A stretch of DNA of 5,984 nucleotides, taken from NCBI GenBank assembly GCA_003555285.1, contig PWGH01000096.1, positions 1 to 5,984 of the forward strand, given 5' to 3'. The notes under the pieces are model-generated. The model was not told the DNA's origin. It worked only from the letters and a program-made list of their open reading frames with translations, and searched no databases. Every line of letters begins with the position of its first letter. The first letter of the stretch is position 1. The translations under genes were made by a program, and so were the position numbers. The stretch is from Thioalkalivibrio sp. GTDB lineage: Bacteria; Pseudomonadota; Gammaproteobacteria; Ectothiorhodospirales; Ectothiorhodospiraceae. Below, in pieces: positions 1 to 5,468 of this stretch.

Positions 1-278
1 CCGTCGGGGTGCTGCCGGCACCACGCCTTCCAGGCCGCCATCCGAGCCTCGCGCACCGGACCCCCGACCAGGGCCTCCCCCAGTTCGATCGCGGCCGGCT
101 GCCCGTGCTGGTGATAGCAAAGACCGACCTTGTGGCGCTCGCCGTCGGTCATCAGGGGCAGGTTGTGGGCGCTCGGAAAGGCGCCCTGGGCGAACTCGCC
201 GGGTGCGCGCAGATCCAGCAACGCGGCGCCGGATAGAAACAGGTTCCGATAGTGGGCGTTCAGGTCGTCTTCGATCAT
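1..278 (-). CDS. selU: tRNA 2-selenouridine synthase SelU/MnmH, N-terminal part (runs off the window)
   Basis: SelU (MnmH, YbbB) replaces the sulfur of 2-thiouridine at the wobble position of certain tRNAs with selenium, using selenophosphate; it acts in the cytoplasm. The 92 codons present form the start of its rhodanese domain. They align by eye with what I recall of E. coli YbbB: the [10 protein letters not shown] segment (residues 20-29) matches IIDVRAPIEF, AHNLPLM (37-43) matches AINLPLM, and GLCYHQHG (52-59) matches GTCYKQQG. The [10 protein letters not shown] stretch (83-92) precedes the point where the family has its catalytic cysteine, so that cysteine and the P-loop domain lie outside the window. 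The ATG at 278 is chosen because the protein begins at the family's usual distance from the rhodanese core and AGGA (285-288) sits 6 nt upstream. The gene is divergent from the stress protein gene. Confidence 0.88.
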   Translation of the reverse strand, partial: MIEDDLNAHYRNLFLSGAALLDLRAPGEFAQGAFPSAHNLPLMTDGERHKVGLCYHQHGQPAAIELGEALVGGPVREARMAAWKAWCRQHPD

Positions 279-620
279 TCGGTGTCCTGCAGCGGAAAGG
301 TGGCCTGCGGGCTTCGGATCCCGGATGCCGAGCCCATGGATCGAGCGCCGGCCTCGGCCGTTTTCCCCAGATTGCGCCGGTCCGGACTGCAACGGCCCGA
401 ATGGCGCAAACCAGGTTGCATGGGTAAGAGATCCGCGGTCCGACCAGCGGCGCCTATGGAATCCCTACAGGATAGCATCTGAAGGGAAACGGCCCAGCCG
501 AGGCTCCGGGTGGCGGGCGAATTATTCAGAGGTGGTCCGCTGTTCCATGCGGAAACGATCGCGAGGTCGAAGACCCGTGAGGTTCAGGGCGGTGGGCCCG
601 CTGCGCTTGGCCCCCGCTAA

Positions 621-653
621 GGGTTGGGGACGGGATGGGGCTGCGGGTGGGGG
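621..653 (+). other. G-run array, potential G-quadruplex
   Basis: Six runs of three or more G occur in 33 bases on the plus strand: 621-623, 626-629, 632-634, 637-640, 645-647 and 649-653. They are separated by loops of 2, 2, 2, 4 and 1 nt, which satisfies the usual G3+N1-7 quadruplex pattern with runs to spare. The array ends 72 nt before the stress protein ATG, on its coding strand, so it could form in the non-template strand or, if transcription starts upstream, in the 5' leader. A regulatory role is inference only; in GC-rich DNA such runs can arise by chance. Confidence 0.4.
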
Positions 654-657
654 TGAA

Positions 658-672
658 CTGATCTACCATCAG
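658..672. promoter_or_regulatory. Short dyad upstream of the stress protein gene, possible operator
   Basis: CTGAT (658-662) and ATCAG (668-672) form a perfect 5-bp inverted repeat around CTACC, 53 nt before the ATG at 726. The arms resemble Fnr/Anr half-sites, and stress protein genes in several proteobacteria are under Anr or Fnr control. However, the 5-nt spacer and the outer C/G bases do not match the TTGAT-N4-ATCAA consensus. It may bind another dimeric regulator or be chance. Confidence 0.15.
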
Positions 673-725
673 GAGTAGAGGACTAATCTCTGCCGTTTCG
701 GCGGGGCGCGACCAGGAGATGCGTC

Positions 726-1157
726 ATGGCTGGAATCGTTGTGGGTATGGATGGTTCTGCAGGGTCACGCCACGCGTTGGCATGGGCGCTGGAGGAGGGC
801 AAGCTGCGCGATACCGAGGTGCGCGCGGTGTTCGTTCTCGAACGGCAGTATGTGGATCCGGAGTGGGCTTCGTTGATGAAGCCACCCATCGAACAACTGC
901 GCGAGGAAGCCGAGCGGCTGTTGCAGGAATGGGTCGAGAAGGCGGGCGTCAGCCCGGGCCGCCTGCGTCAGGAGGTGGTGGTGGCAAAGCGCCAGGGGCC
1001 GGCGAAGACCTTGCTGGATGCCGCTGAAGGCGCCGAACTGGTGGTGGTGGGATCGCGCGGCGGCGGTGGTTTCCATGGCCTGTTGCTGGGGGGCGTGAGC
1101 CAGCAGGTGCTGCATCATACCGGCTGTCCCGTGGTCGTCGTGCCGCCGGGCGACTAG
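726..1157 (+). CDS. Universal stress protein, single UspA domain
   Basis: This 143-residue protein is the length of a single Usp domain, an alpha/beta nucleotide-binding fold that is cytoplasmic and tied to stress survival in the family. The N-terminal strand IVVGMDGS (residues 4-11) carries the conserved Asp (D9). The C-terminal phosphate loop begins at G109 with GSRGGGGFHGLLLGGVS, followed by a hydrophobic last strand (PVVVVP, 135-140). The family ATP-binding pattern is G-2X-G-9X-G-(S/T); here both spacings fit (G109, G112, G122) but the last position is Gly123 instead of Ser/Thr, so ATP binding is likely but not certain. The start is supported by AGGAG (714-718) 7 nt upstream. It ends with TAG, so amber is used as an ordinary stop in this genome. 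It appears to be a single-gene unit, convergent with ccmI. Which Usp subfamily it belongs to, and its trigger, cannot be told from the sequence. Confidence 0.93.
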   Translation: MAGIVVGMDGSAGSRHALAWALEEGKLRDTEVRAVFVLERQYVDPEWASLMKPPIEQLREEAERLLQEWVEKAGVSPGRLRQEVVVAKRQGPAKTLLDAAEGAELVVVGSRGGGGFHGLLLGGVSQQVLHHTGCPVVVVPPGD

Positions 1158-1290
1158 GCTTCTCGGCGGCGGGGGGGCGATGAGGCCCGACCCGCGGCCA
1201 TGCCCTCGAATTCCCGCGCGGTGCCGTTGCAGGGGCTCAGGGCGGGAGGGGCTTCGTTTCGAGGGCCGTTTTCCGGATGGGTTCTCCGGT

Positions 1291-2229
1291 TCATGGGATG
1301 ACGGCGTTTTCCGGACTGAGTCCGCCCTCCGGGCTGGCTCCGTCGGCCGGTCCATCATCGGTCGTCGCCTCTTGAAGGCGGTCCGCGACCTCGTCCAGAT
1401 TGGTCCGGATGATCTGCGCTTCCTCTGAATTCGGGTCGAACAAGGTCAACAGAGTTTGCCAATGGCCTTGGGCCGTGCGGAAATCCGCCGCTTGGAAGGC
1501 CGCCAGGCCGGCAAGCCAGCGCCCGTTGATATGATCGGTGTCGATCTCGAGTGCGCGCTCGATGAAGGGCCGTGCCCGGGAGGCGAGGTTGCCGTTGTCC
1601 AGCGTGCCGAGCAGGTCGGCATAGCTGACCAGGATGTCCGGATCCTCACCGCCCCCATAACGGATGGCCTGGGCATAGGCCCCGGCGGCCTCGCGCGGTT
1701 GGTCCAGGAACATCAGGGAGCGGCCAAGGAGGGCCCAGCTTCCGGGATCCTCCGGATTGGCTTCCAGGCGGGCATAGAGGGCTTGGATGGCCGATTCGAT
1801 GCCCAGATTCTCGCTGGTCTGCGCCTGCGGCACCCGTGCCTGCGGATCGAGGCCGGCCGCCCCGGCGCCCAGGCCCTGATAGATCAGCACGGCGAGCACG
1901 GGCAGGGTCAGCAGGCTGACGACCCCAGCGGGCCAGTGCCACGAACCCGTCCGGGCGCTCGTCGGGGCGCTGCTGTGGCCTTCATTGGCCTCCAGCAGGC
2001 TGCGTTGCAGGTCCACCTGTGCGGTATGGAACTGCGCCTCGGAGATGGTGCCGGTTTCACGGTCCGCTTCCAGTTCCGCAAGTTGACTGCGGTAGACCGA
2101 GACCTAGGCTTCCATGGCCTCGTTGGTGACCGGTCCACCGCCTGCCGAACGGTACCGACCGAGCGGTACAAAGATGAACAATAGGGACACCACCGTGAAC
2201 AGGGCGGCCAGGGTCCAGAAAAACGTCAT
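1291..2229 (-). pseudogene. ccmI: Cytochrome c biogenesis protein CcmI, interrupted by an in-frame TAG
   Basis: CcmI is an inner-membrane protein with a periplasmic TPR domain that holds apocytochromes c for heme ligation by CcmF/CcmH. The frame spans 312 codons plus a TGA stop. The start at 2229 overlaps the ccmH stop as ATGA and has GGAGG 6 nt upstream. Codons 3-23 encode a first membrane helix (FFWTLAALFTVV...). Codon 42 is TAG (2104-2106). Directly after it comes VSVYRSQLAELEADRETG, the typical CcmI cytoplasmic loop, then a second helix (about 101-117) and a TPR region (about 144-290), all in the same frame with no further stop. The products would be a 41-residue N-terminal peptide and, if translation restarts, a C-terminal piece. 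The first usual start codon after the TAG is GTG at 2016 (241 residues), with no visible ribosome binding site. Possible explanations are a recent nonsense mutation, a sequencing error, amber suppression or a split gene. Family identity is secure; functional status is not. Confidence 0.85.
2104..2106 (-). other. ccmI: In-frame amber codon 42 of ccmI
   Basis: Counting triplets from the ATG at 2229, the codons read GCC TAG GTC, inside the palindrome CCTAGG. The stop lies in the predicted cytoplasmic loop between the two CcmI membrane helices. A single change from CAG or AAG would create it; restoring the asparagine I expect at this position in many homologues would need two changes. No ATG, GTG or TTG occurs in frame between codon 43 and codon 71. 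Confidence 0.9.
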
Positions 2230-2732
2230 GCCTTACCTCCACGGTCTTCGCCGAGCAGTCGGCGCAGGCGTTGTTGTTCGTCCTCGGAAAGCGGTGCCGG
2301 ACCCAGCTGACTGCGTCGGCGGTAGAGAATCAGACCCAGCGCACTGAGGCTGATCAGCAACAGGGCGCCCGGGCCGAACCAGAGCAGGTAGGTGGTCCGG
2401 TTCATCGGTGGCCGAAACAGTACGAAGTCCCCATACCGCGCCACCATGTAGTCGACGACTTCCTTGTTCTCCGCGCCGTCCTTGACCATCAGCGAGATCT
2501 GTCGGCGCAGGTCCACCGCCAGCGGCGCATTCGACTCGATGAGGTTCTGGTTCTGGCAGACGGTGCAGCGCAACTCGCGGATCAGGTTCTGGTAACGGGC
2601 CTCCTGCTCCGGGGTGTCGAAGGTCAAGGGTTCCATCGTGGGCGCCGTGGGCCCGGCGAACAGGGCCGTCGGGGCGATGAACATGGTGGCCGCAACACAC
2701 AGGAGTGTCAGCAGCATCGGATGCGATTTCAT
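2226..2732 (-). CDS. ccmH: Cytochrome c maturation thiol-oxidoreductase CcmH (CcmL-type, LRCxxC)
   Basis: This 168-residue protein is membrane-anchored and faces the periplasm. It works with CcmG to reduce apocytochrome CXXCH cysteines or resolve mixed disulfides before heme attachment. A signal peptide covers about residues 1-26 (ending ALFA). The family motif LRCTVCQNQ follows, with cysteines C56 and C59, then the three-helix region and the conserved YGDFVLFRPP (100-109). A single C-terminal membrane helix spans about 115-137, followed by a short basic, cytoplasmic tail. This is the short form; the TPR part that is fused to it in E. coli CcmH is encoded separately here as ccmI. The start overlaps the ccmG stop (ATGA) and has GGAGG (2740-2744) 7 nt upstream; the stop overlaps the ccmI ATG in the same way. 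Translational coupling across G-H-I is therefore likely. No key residue is missing. Confidence 0.96.
   Translation of the reverse strand: MKSHPMLLTLLCVAATMFIAPTALFAGPTAPTMEPLTFDTPEQEARYQNLIRELRCTVCQNQNLIESNAPLAVDLRRQISLMVKDGAENKEVVDYMVARYGDFVLFRPPMNRTTYLLWFGPGALLLISLSALGLILYRRRSQLGPAPLSEDEQQRLRRLLGEDRGGKA
2236..2240 (-). promoter_or_regulatory. Ribosome binding site deciding the ccmI start
   Basis: GGAGG on the minus strand lies 6 nt before the ATG at 2229, within the 3' end of ccmH. It shows that the native ccmI start is upstream of the TAG. The GTG at 2016 would be only a secondary or reinitiation start, with no comparable site in front of it. Confidence 0.8.
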
Positions 2733-3259
2733 GATTCAGCCTCCAGTTGCCGGTAGAGGGGGAGGATCTTGGTTTCAATGATGTCTGGCGTGATCATGCC
2801 GATATGCTTGAATCGGATGATGCCCTGGCGATCCACCAAAAAGGTCTCCGGGGTGGCATAGACGCCGAAGTCGATCCCCACCATCCCGCTCTCGTCGAAG
2901 CCGATCGCGTCATAGGGGTCACCGTAGCGGGCCAGAAAGCGCAATGCGTCCGTGCGGGTATCCTTGTAGTTCAGGCCATAGATCGGCACACCGGCGCGCC
3001 GCAATTGCGCGAGAAACGGATGCTCCTGGCGGCAGGTCACGCACCAGGAGGCCCAGACGTTGATCAGGGCCACCTCGCCCTGCAATTCCGTACTGGCAAA
3101 CCGGGCCTGGGGATCGTGCAATTGCGGCAGATCGAAGTCCGGGGTCGGTTTGCCGATCAGGGGCGAGGGCAGGGTGCGCGGGTCCAGGCTCAGCCCGATC
3201 CAGAGCACGCCGACCAGCGCGAAGAACGCGAACAGGGGAAGCAGGAAACGGAGTCTCAT
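2729..3259 (-). CDS. ccmG: Thiol:disulfide interchange protein CcmG/DsbE
   Basis: CcmG is a membrane-tethered periplasmic thioredoxin-like protein that passes electrons from the CcdA/DsbD system to apocytochrome c or CcmH. The 176 residues show an N-terminal anchor helix (about 5-22), the entry segment LIGKPTPDFDLP (34-45) and the thioredoxin strand ALINVWASWC. The active site is WCVTC (W72, C73, C76). The family's acidic-groove region, with G-Y-D-P-like content around 113-125, follows, and the cis-proline loop is FGVYATPETFLVD (P137). All catalytic elements are present and length is normal. The start at 3259 keeps the usual short cytoplasmic N-terminus. Its ribosome binding site is weak (GAGG at 3270-3273, 10 nt away) compared with GGAGG for ccmE, ccmF, ccmH and ccmI. 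Unlike its neighbours it is separated from the upstream gene by 173 bp, where a 57-codon ORF overlaps its ATG. Confidence 0.96.
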   Translation of the reverse strand: MRLRFLLPLFAFFALVGVLWIGLSLDPRTLPSPLIGKPTPDFDLPQLHDPQARFASTELQGEVALINVWASWCVTCRQEHPFLAQLRRAGVPIYGLNYKDTRTDALRFLARYGDPYDAIGFDESGMVGIDFGVYATPETFLVDRQGIIRFKHIGMITPDIIETKILPLYRQLEAES

Positions 3260-3429
3260 CGCATCGGGACCTCGAAAAAGGCGTTAAAGAAAGGCGAGGC
3301 CAAGGATGCCTCCCCGCGTGAGAGGAGCCCTTGGGTCGCTGTCGCCGTCACCAGCCCGCCCGCAATGGGACAGGCTGGCTCAAGACAGGGCACACGATGG
3401 CACATGCAATAACCCGCGGGAGCCGGCAT
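3256..3429 (-). other. 57-codon ORF filling the ccmF-ccmG spacer; coding status doubtful
   Basis: An uninterrupted frame starts with ATG at 3429, three nucleotides after the ccmF stop, and ends with a TGA that overlaps the ccmG ATG. The predicted peptide has four cysteines near its N-terminus (C8, C10, C15, C20; segment YCMCHRVPCLEPACP), then a Thr/Ala-rich stretch (LVTATATQG) and a Phe-rich end. I recognise no family, membrane helix or signal peptide. Arguments for translation are the exact fit between its neighbours and the weak ribosome site of ccmG, which coupling would help. Arguments against are the poor ribosome site of its own, a less biased codon third position than ccmF, and the hairpin inside it, which looks more like an inserted intergenic repeat. 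A 57-codon open frame is not unusual by chance in GC-rich DNA. Confidence 0.2.
3300..3334 (-). repeat. Stem-loop in the ccmF-ccmG spacer, possible intergenic repeat unit
   Basis: CCAAGG and CCTTGG (outer arms 3329-3334 and 3300-3305) enclose CCTC and GAGG inner arms, with a 3-by-3 internal loop and a 9-nt apical loop. On the operon strand it is followed by a mixed C/T stretch rather than a clean T-run, so it is not a convincing intrinsic terminator. It could be an RNA-processing or stabilising element between ccmF and ccmG, or part of a dispersed palindromic repeat. The repeat idea is an impression that needs a genome search. Confidence 0.35.
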
Positions 3430-3432
3430 CGG

Positions 3433-5466
3433 TCAGCCCGCCGAGGCCGGCGCGGCCTTGCCGGAGTGCCCATCGGCCCCATCGGACCCGGGAGAACCGT
3501 CCGCATCGGGCAGGTCCTCCTCACGCCGCACGCGCAGCCGGTAGCGGCGGTCGGTCGCGGCCAGGAATCCGCCCAGACCCATCAGCACCACGCCGGCCCA
3601 GACCCAGTTCATGTAGGGCTTGTAGTACACCCGCATCAGCCAGGCATTACCCGGCAGCGGTTCGCCCATGTTCACGTACAGGTCCCGGAACAGGCCCCGA
3701 TGCAGCGAGGTGTGCGCCATCGGCTGGTCCTGGCTGAAGTACTCGCGCATCTGCGGCACCAGCGTGGTCATGCGCCGGCCGTCCTTGAACACCGCCACCG
3801 TGGCCTGGTCAGCCTCGTAGTTCGGTCCCTGGACCCGCTCCAGCGCATCGAGGCGGAAGCCGTAGCCGCCGACTTCGACCGTCTCGCCCACCGCCATGCG
3901 TACATCGCGCTCGTCGTCGTAGCCGAGCACGAAGGTGATGCCGATCACCGCCAGCGCGACACCGATGTGCGCGACCTGCATGCCCACATAGCTGCGCCCG
4001 AGCCGGCGTACCCGCGTGCCCACCGTCTGCTGACTGCCCTTGGGCGGCCGGATCCGTTCGACCAGGTCCTTCAGCCCCGAGCCGATGATCCACAGCCCGA
4101 GGAAGGCGCCGATCCCGGCCAGGAACGACCAGCTGCCGACGAACAGCGGCCAGAGCATGCCAAAGCCGAGGCTCACCACGAAGATCCAGCGCAGCCGCCA
4201 CAACTGCTCGGTCGGGCTGTCCTGCTTCCAGCGCAGGCGCGGCCCAAAGCCCAGCAGCAGCAACAAGGGCAGCATCAAGGGCAGGAACACCGCCTCGAAG
4301 TAGGGCGGACCCACCGAGATCTTGCCCAGGCCAAAGGCGTCCAGGAACAGCGGGTACAGGGTCCCGAGCAGCACCGCCGCCCCGGACACCGCCAGCAGCA
4401 CGTTGTTGGTCAGCAACGCCGACTCGCGCGAGACCAGCCCGAAGCCGCCACCCAGGCCGACCTTGCCGGCGCGCCAGGCGAACAGCGTCAGCGAACCGGC
4501 GACCACGACCACCATGAACATCAGCAGGTACAGCCCGCGCGCCGGATCGACCGCAAAGGCATGCACCGAGGTCAGCACCCCGGAGCGCACCAGGAACGCC
4601 GCCAGCAGCACCAGCGAGAAGGTCAGGATCGCGAGCATCACCGTCCAGTTCTTGAAGCCGCCGCGCTTTTCGGTCACCGCCAGCGAATGCAGCAGTGCGG
4701 TGCCCATCAGCCAGGGCATGAACGAGGCGTTCTCCACCGGATCCCAGAACCACCAGCCGCCCCAGCCCAGCACATAGTACGCCCACCAGCTGCCCAGGCC
4801 GATGCCGATGGTCAGAAACGCCCACGCCACCGCGGTCCAGGGCCGCGACCAGCGCGCCCAGGCGGCGTCCAGGCGCCCGCCGATCAGCGCGGCGATCGCA
4901 AAGGCGAAGGCCACCGAGAAGCCGACATAACCCATGTACAGCATCGGCGGGTGAATGATCAGCCCCGGATCCTGCAGCATCGGGTTCAGGTCGCGGCCTT
5001 CCAGCGCCGCCGGCAACAGCCGCTCGAAGGGGCTCGAGGTGAACACCGTGAAGCTCAGAAAGCCGATCGCGACCAGACCCATCACCCCCAGCACCCGCGC
5101 CAGCACCTCGCGCGGCAGGCTGCGGCTGAAGGTCGCGACCGCCGCCGACCAGAAGCCCAGGATCAGCACCCACAGCAGCAGCGAACCCTCATGCCCGCCC
5201 CAGACCCCGGAGACCTTGTACTGCATCGGCAGCAGCGTGTTCGAGTGATTGGCCACATAGGCGATCGAGAAGTCGTCGGTGACGAAGGCGTAGGTCAGCG
5301 CCGCATAGGCCACCAGCAGGAAGAACAGCTGCCCGTAGGCCGCGCTGCGCCCCACCGCCATCAGTGCGGTGTCGCCGCGGGCCGCCCCGATCAGCGGCAG
5401 CGTGCCCTGCGCCAGCGCCAGCAACAGCGCCAGGATCAGCGCAAAGAGTCCCAGTTCCGCCAGCAT
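3433..5466 (-). CDS. ccmF: Heme lyase / cytochrome c synthetase subunit CcmF
   Basis: CcmF is a large multi-helix inner-membrane protein. It takes heme from holo-CcmE and, with CcmH and CcmI, attaches it to apocytochrome c at the periplasmic face. From the ATG at 5466 it is 677 residues, close to the family norm. The heme-handling WWD domain is present (WGGWWFWDPVENAS, about 235-248). It is flanked by the two expected periplasmic histidines, H172 (IIHPPMLYMGY) and H302 (TSVHAF). Two further histidines, H260 (LLHSLAV) and H500 (VAHIGVA), correspond to the heme b ligands near 261 and 491 in E. coli. A soluble periplasmic segment lies between the last helices (about 510-610). The C-terminal tail after about 645 is charged and then Gly/Ser/Asp/Ala-rich, probably disordered. 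It starts 2 nt after the ccmE stop; a TTG at 5472 would give two more residues but sits too near the ribosome site. Codons are more strongly GC-ending than in ccmG-H-I. Confidence 0.97.
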   Translation of the reverse strand: MLAELGLFALILALLLALAQGTLPLIGAARGDTALMAVGRSAAYGQLFFLLVAYAALTYAFVTDDFSIAYVANHSNTLLPMQYKVSGVWGGHEGSLLLWVLILGFWSAAVATFSRSLPREVLARVLGVMGLVAIGFLSFTVFTSSPFERLLPAALEGRDLNPMLQDPGLIIHPPMLYMGYVGFSVAFAFAIAALIGGRLDAAWARWSRPWTAVAWAFLTIGIGLGSWWAYYVLGWGGWWFWDPVENASFMPWLMGTALLHSLAVTEKRGGFKNWTVMLAILTFSLVLLAAFLVRSGVLTSVHAFAVDPARGLYLLMFMVVVVAGSLTLFAWRAGKVGLGGGFGLVSRESALLTNNVLLAVSGAAVLLGTLYPLFLDAFGLGKISVGPPYFEAVFLPLMLPLLLLLGFGPRLRWKQDSPTEQLWRLRWIFVVSLGFGMLWPLFVGSWSFLAGIGAFLGLWIIGSGLKDLVERIRPPKGSQQTVGTRVRRLGRSYVGMQVAHIGVALAVIGITFVLGYDDERDVRMAVGETVEVGGYGFRLDALERVQGPNYEADQATVAVFKDGRRMTTLVPQMREYFSQDQPMAHTSLHRGLFRDLYVNMGEPLPGNAWLMRVYYKPYMNWVWAGVVLMGLGGFLAATDRRYRLRVRREEDLPDADGSPGSDGADGHSGKAAPASAG

Positions 5467-5468
5467 GC

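Larger units (their letters stand above)
279..725. other. Divergent intergenic region between selU and the universal stress protein gene
   Basis: This 447-bp stretch holds no gene I can support. Open frames crossing it show no recognisable family and no good ribosome binding site. It should contain the promoters of both flanking genes, but I see no sigma-70 pair I would defend on either strand. Visible elements are a 7-bp inverted repeat (TTGCGCC 372-378, GGCGCAA 403-409), a G-run array (621-653), a 5-bp dyad (658-672), a small stem-loop (690-704, loop TTT) and the AGGAG of the downstream gene (714-718, 7 nt before its ATG). I found no tRNA or riboswitch-like fold by eye. Confidence 0.6.

Noticed and set aside
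372..409. Inverted repeat TTGCGCC/GGCGCAA as an RNA element or operator.
   Set aside because: The 24-nt interior pairs poorly and the arms match no regulator I know. A 7-bp match at this distance is common by chance.
658..672. The dyad upstream of the stress protein gene as an Anr/Fnr box.
   Set aside because: The spacer is 5 nt, not 4, and the outer bases are C/G rather than T/A, so the two half-sites are out of register for that consensus.
325..678. A 117-codon plus-strand open frame in the intergenic region upstream of the stress protein gene.
   Set aside because: It is Arg/Pro/Gly-rich, has no family resemblance or good ribosome site, and runs through the G-run array. It is best read as chance in GC-rich DNA.
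1158..1290. A bidirectional terminator between the stress protein gene and ccmI.
   Set aside because: A 5-bp stem (CCGGA 1273-1277, TCCGG 1285-1289) exists, but neither strand has a T-run after it. The rest is G-rich with no strong stem, so no intrinsic terminator can be supported.
2104..2106. A recoded amino acid (selenocysteine or pyrrolysine) at the ccmI stop.
   Set aside because: Selenocysteine uses UGA, not UAG. Pyrrolysine machinery is not expected in this type of organism, and CcmI has no conserved residue here that would suggest either.
1456..2184. A 242-codon plus-strand open frame opposite ccmI.
   Set aside because: It has no recognisable family or ribosome site and lies antisense to clear CcmI coding sequence. 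The intact antisense frame is a by-product of codon bias, not a reason to doubt ccmI.
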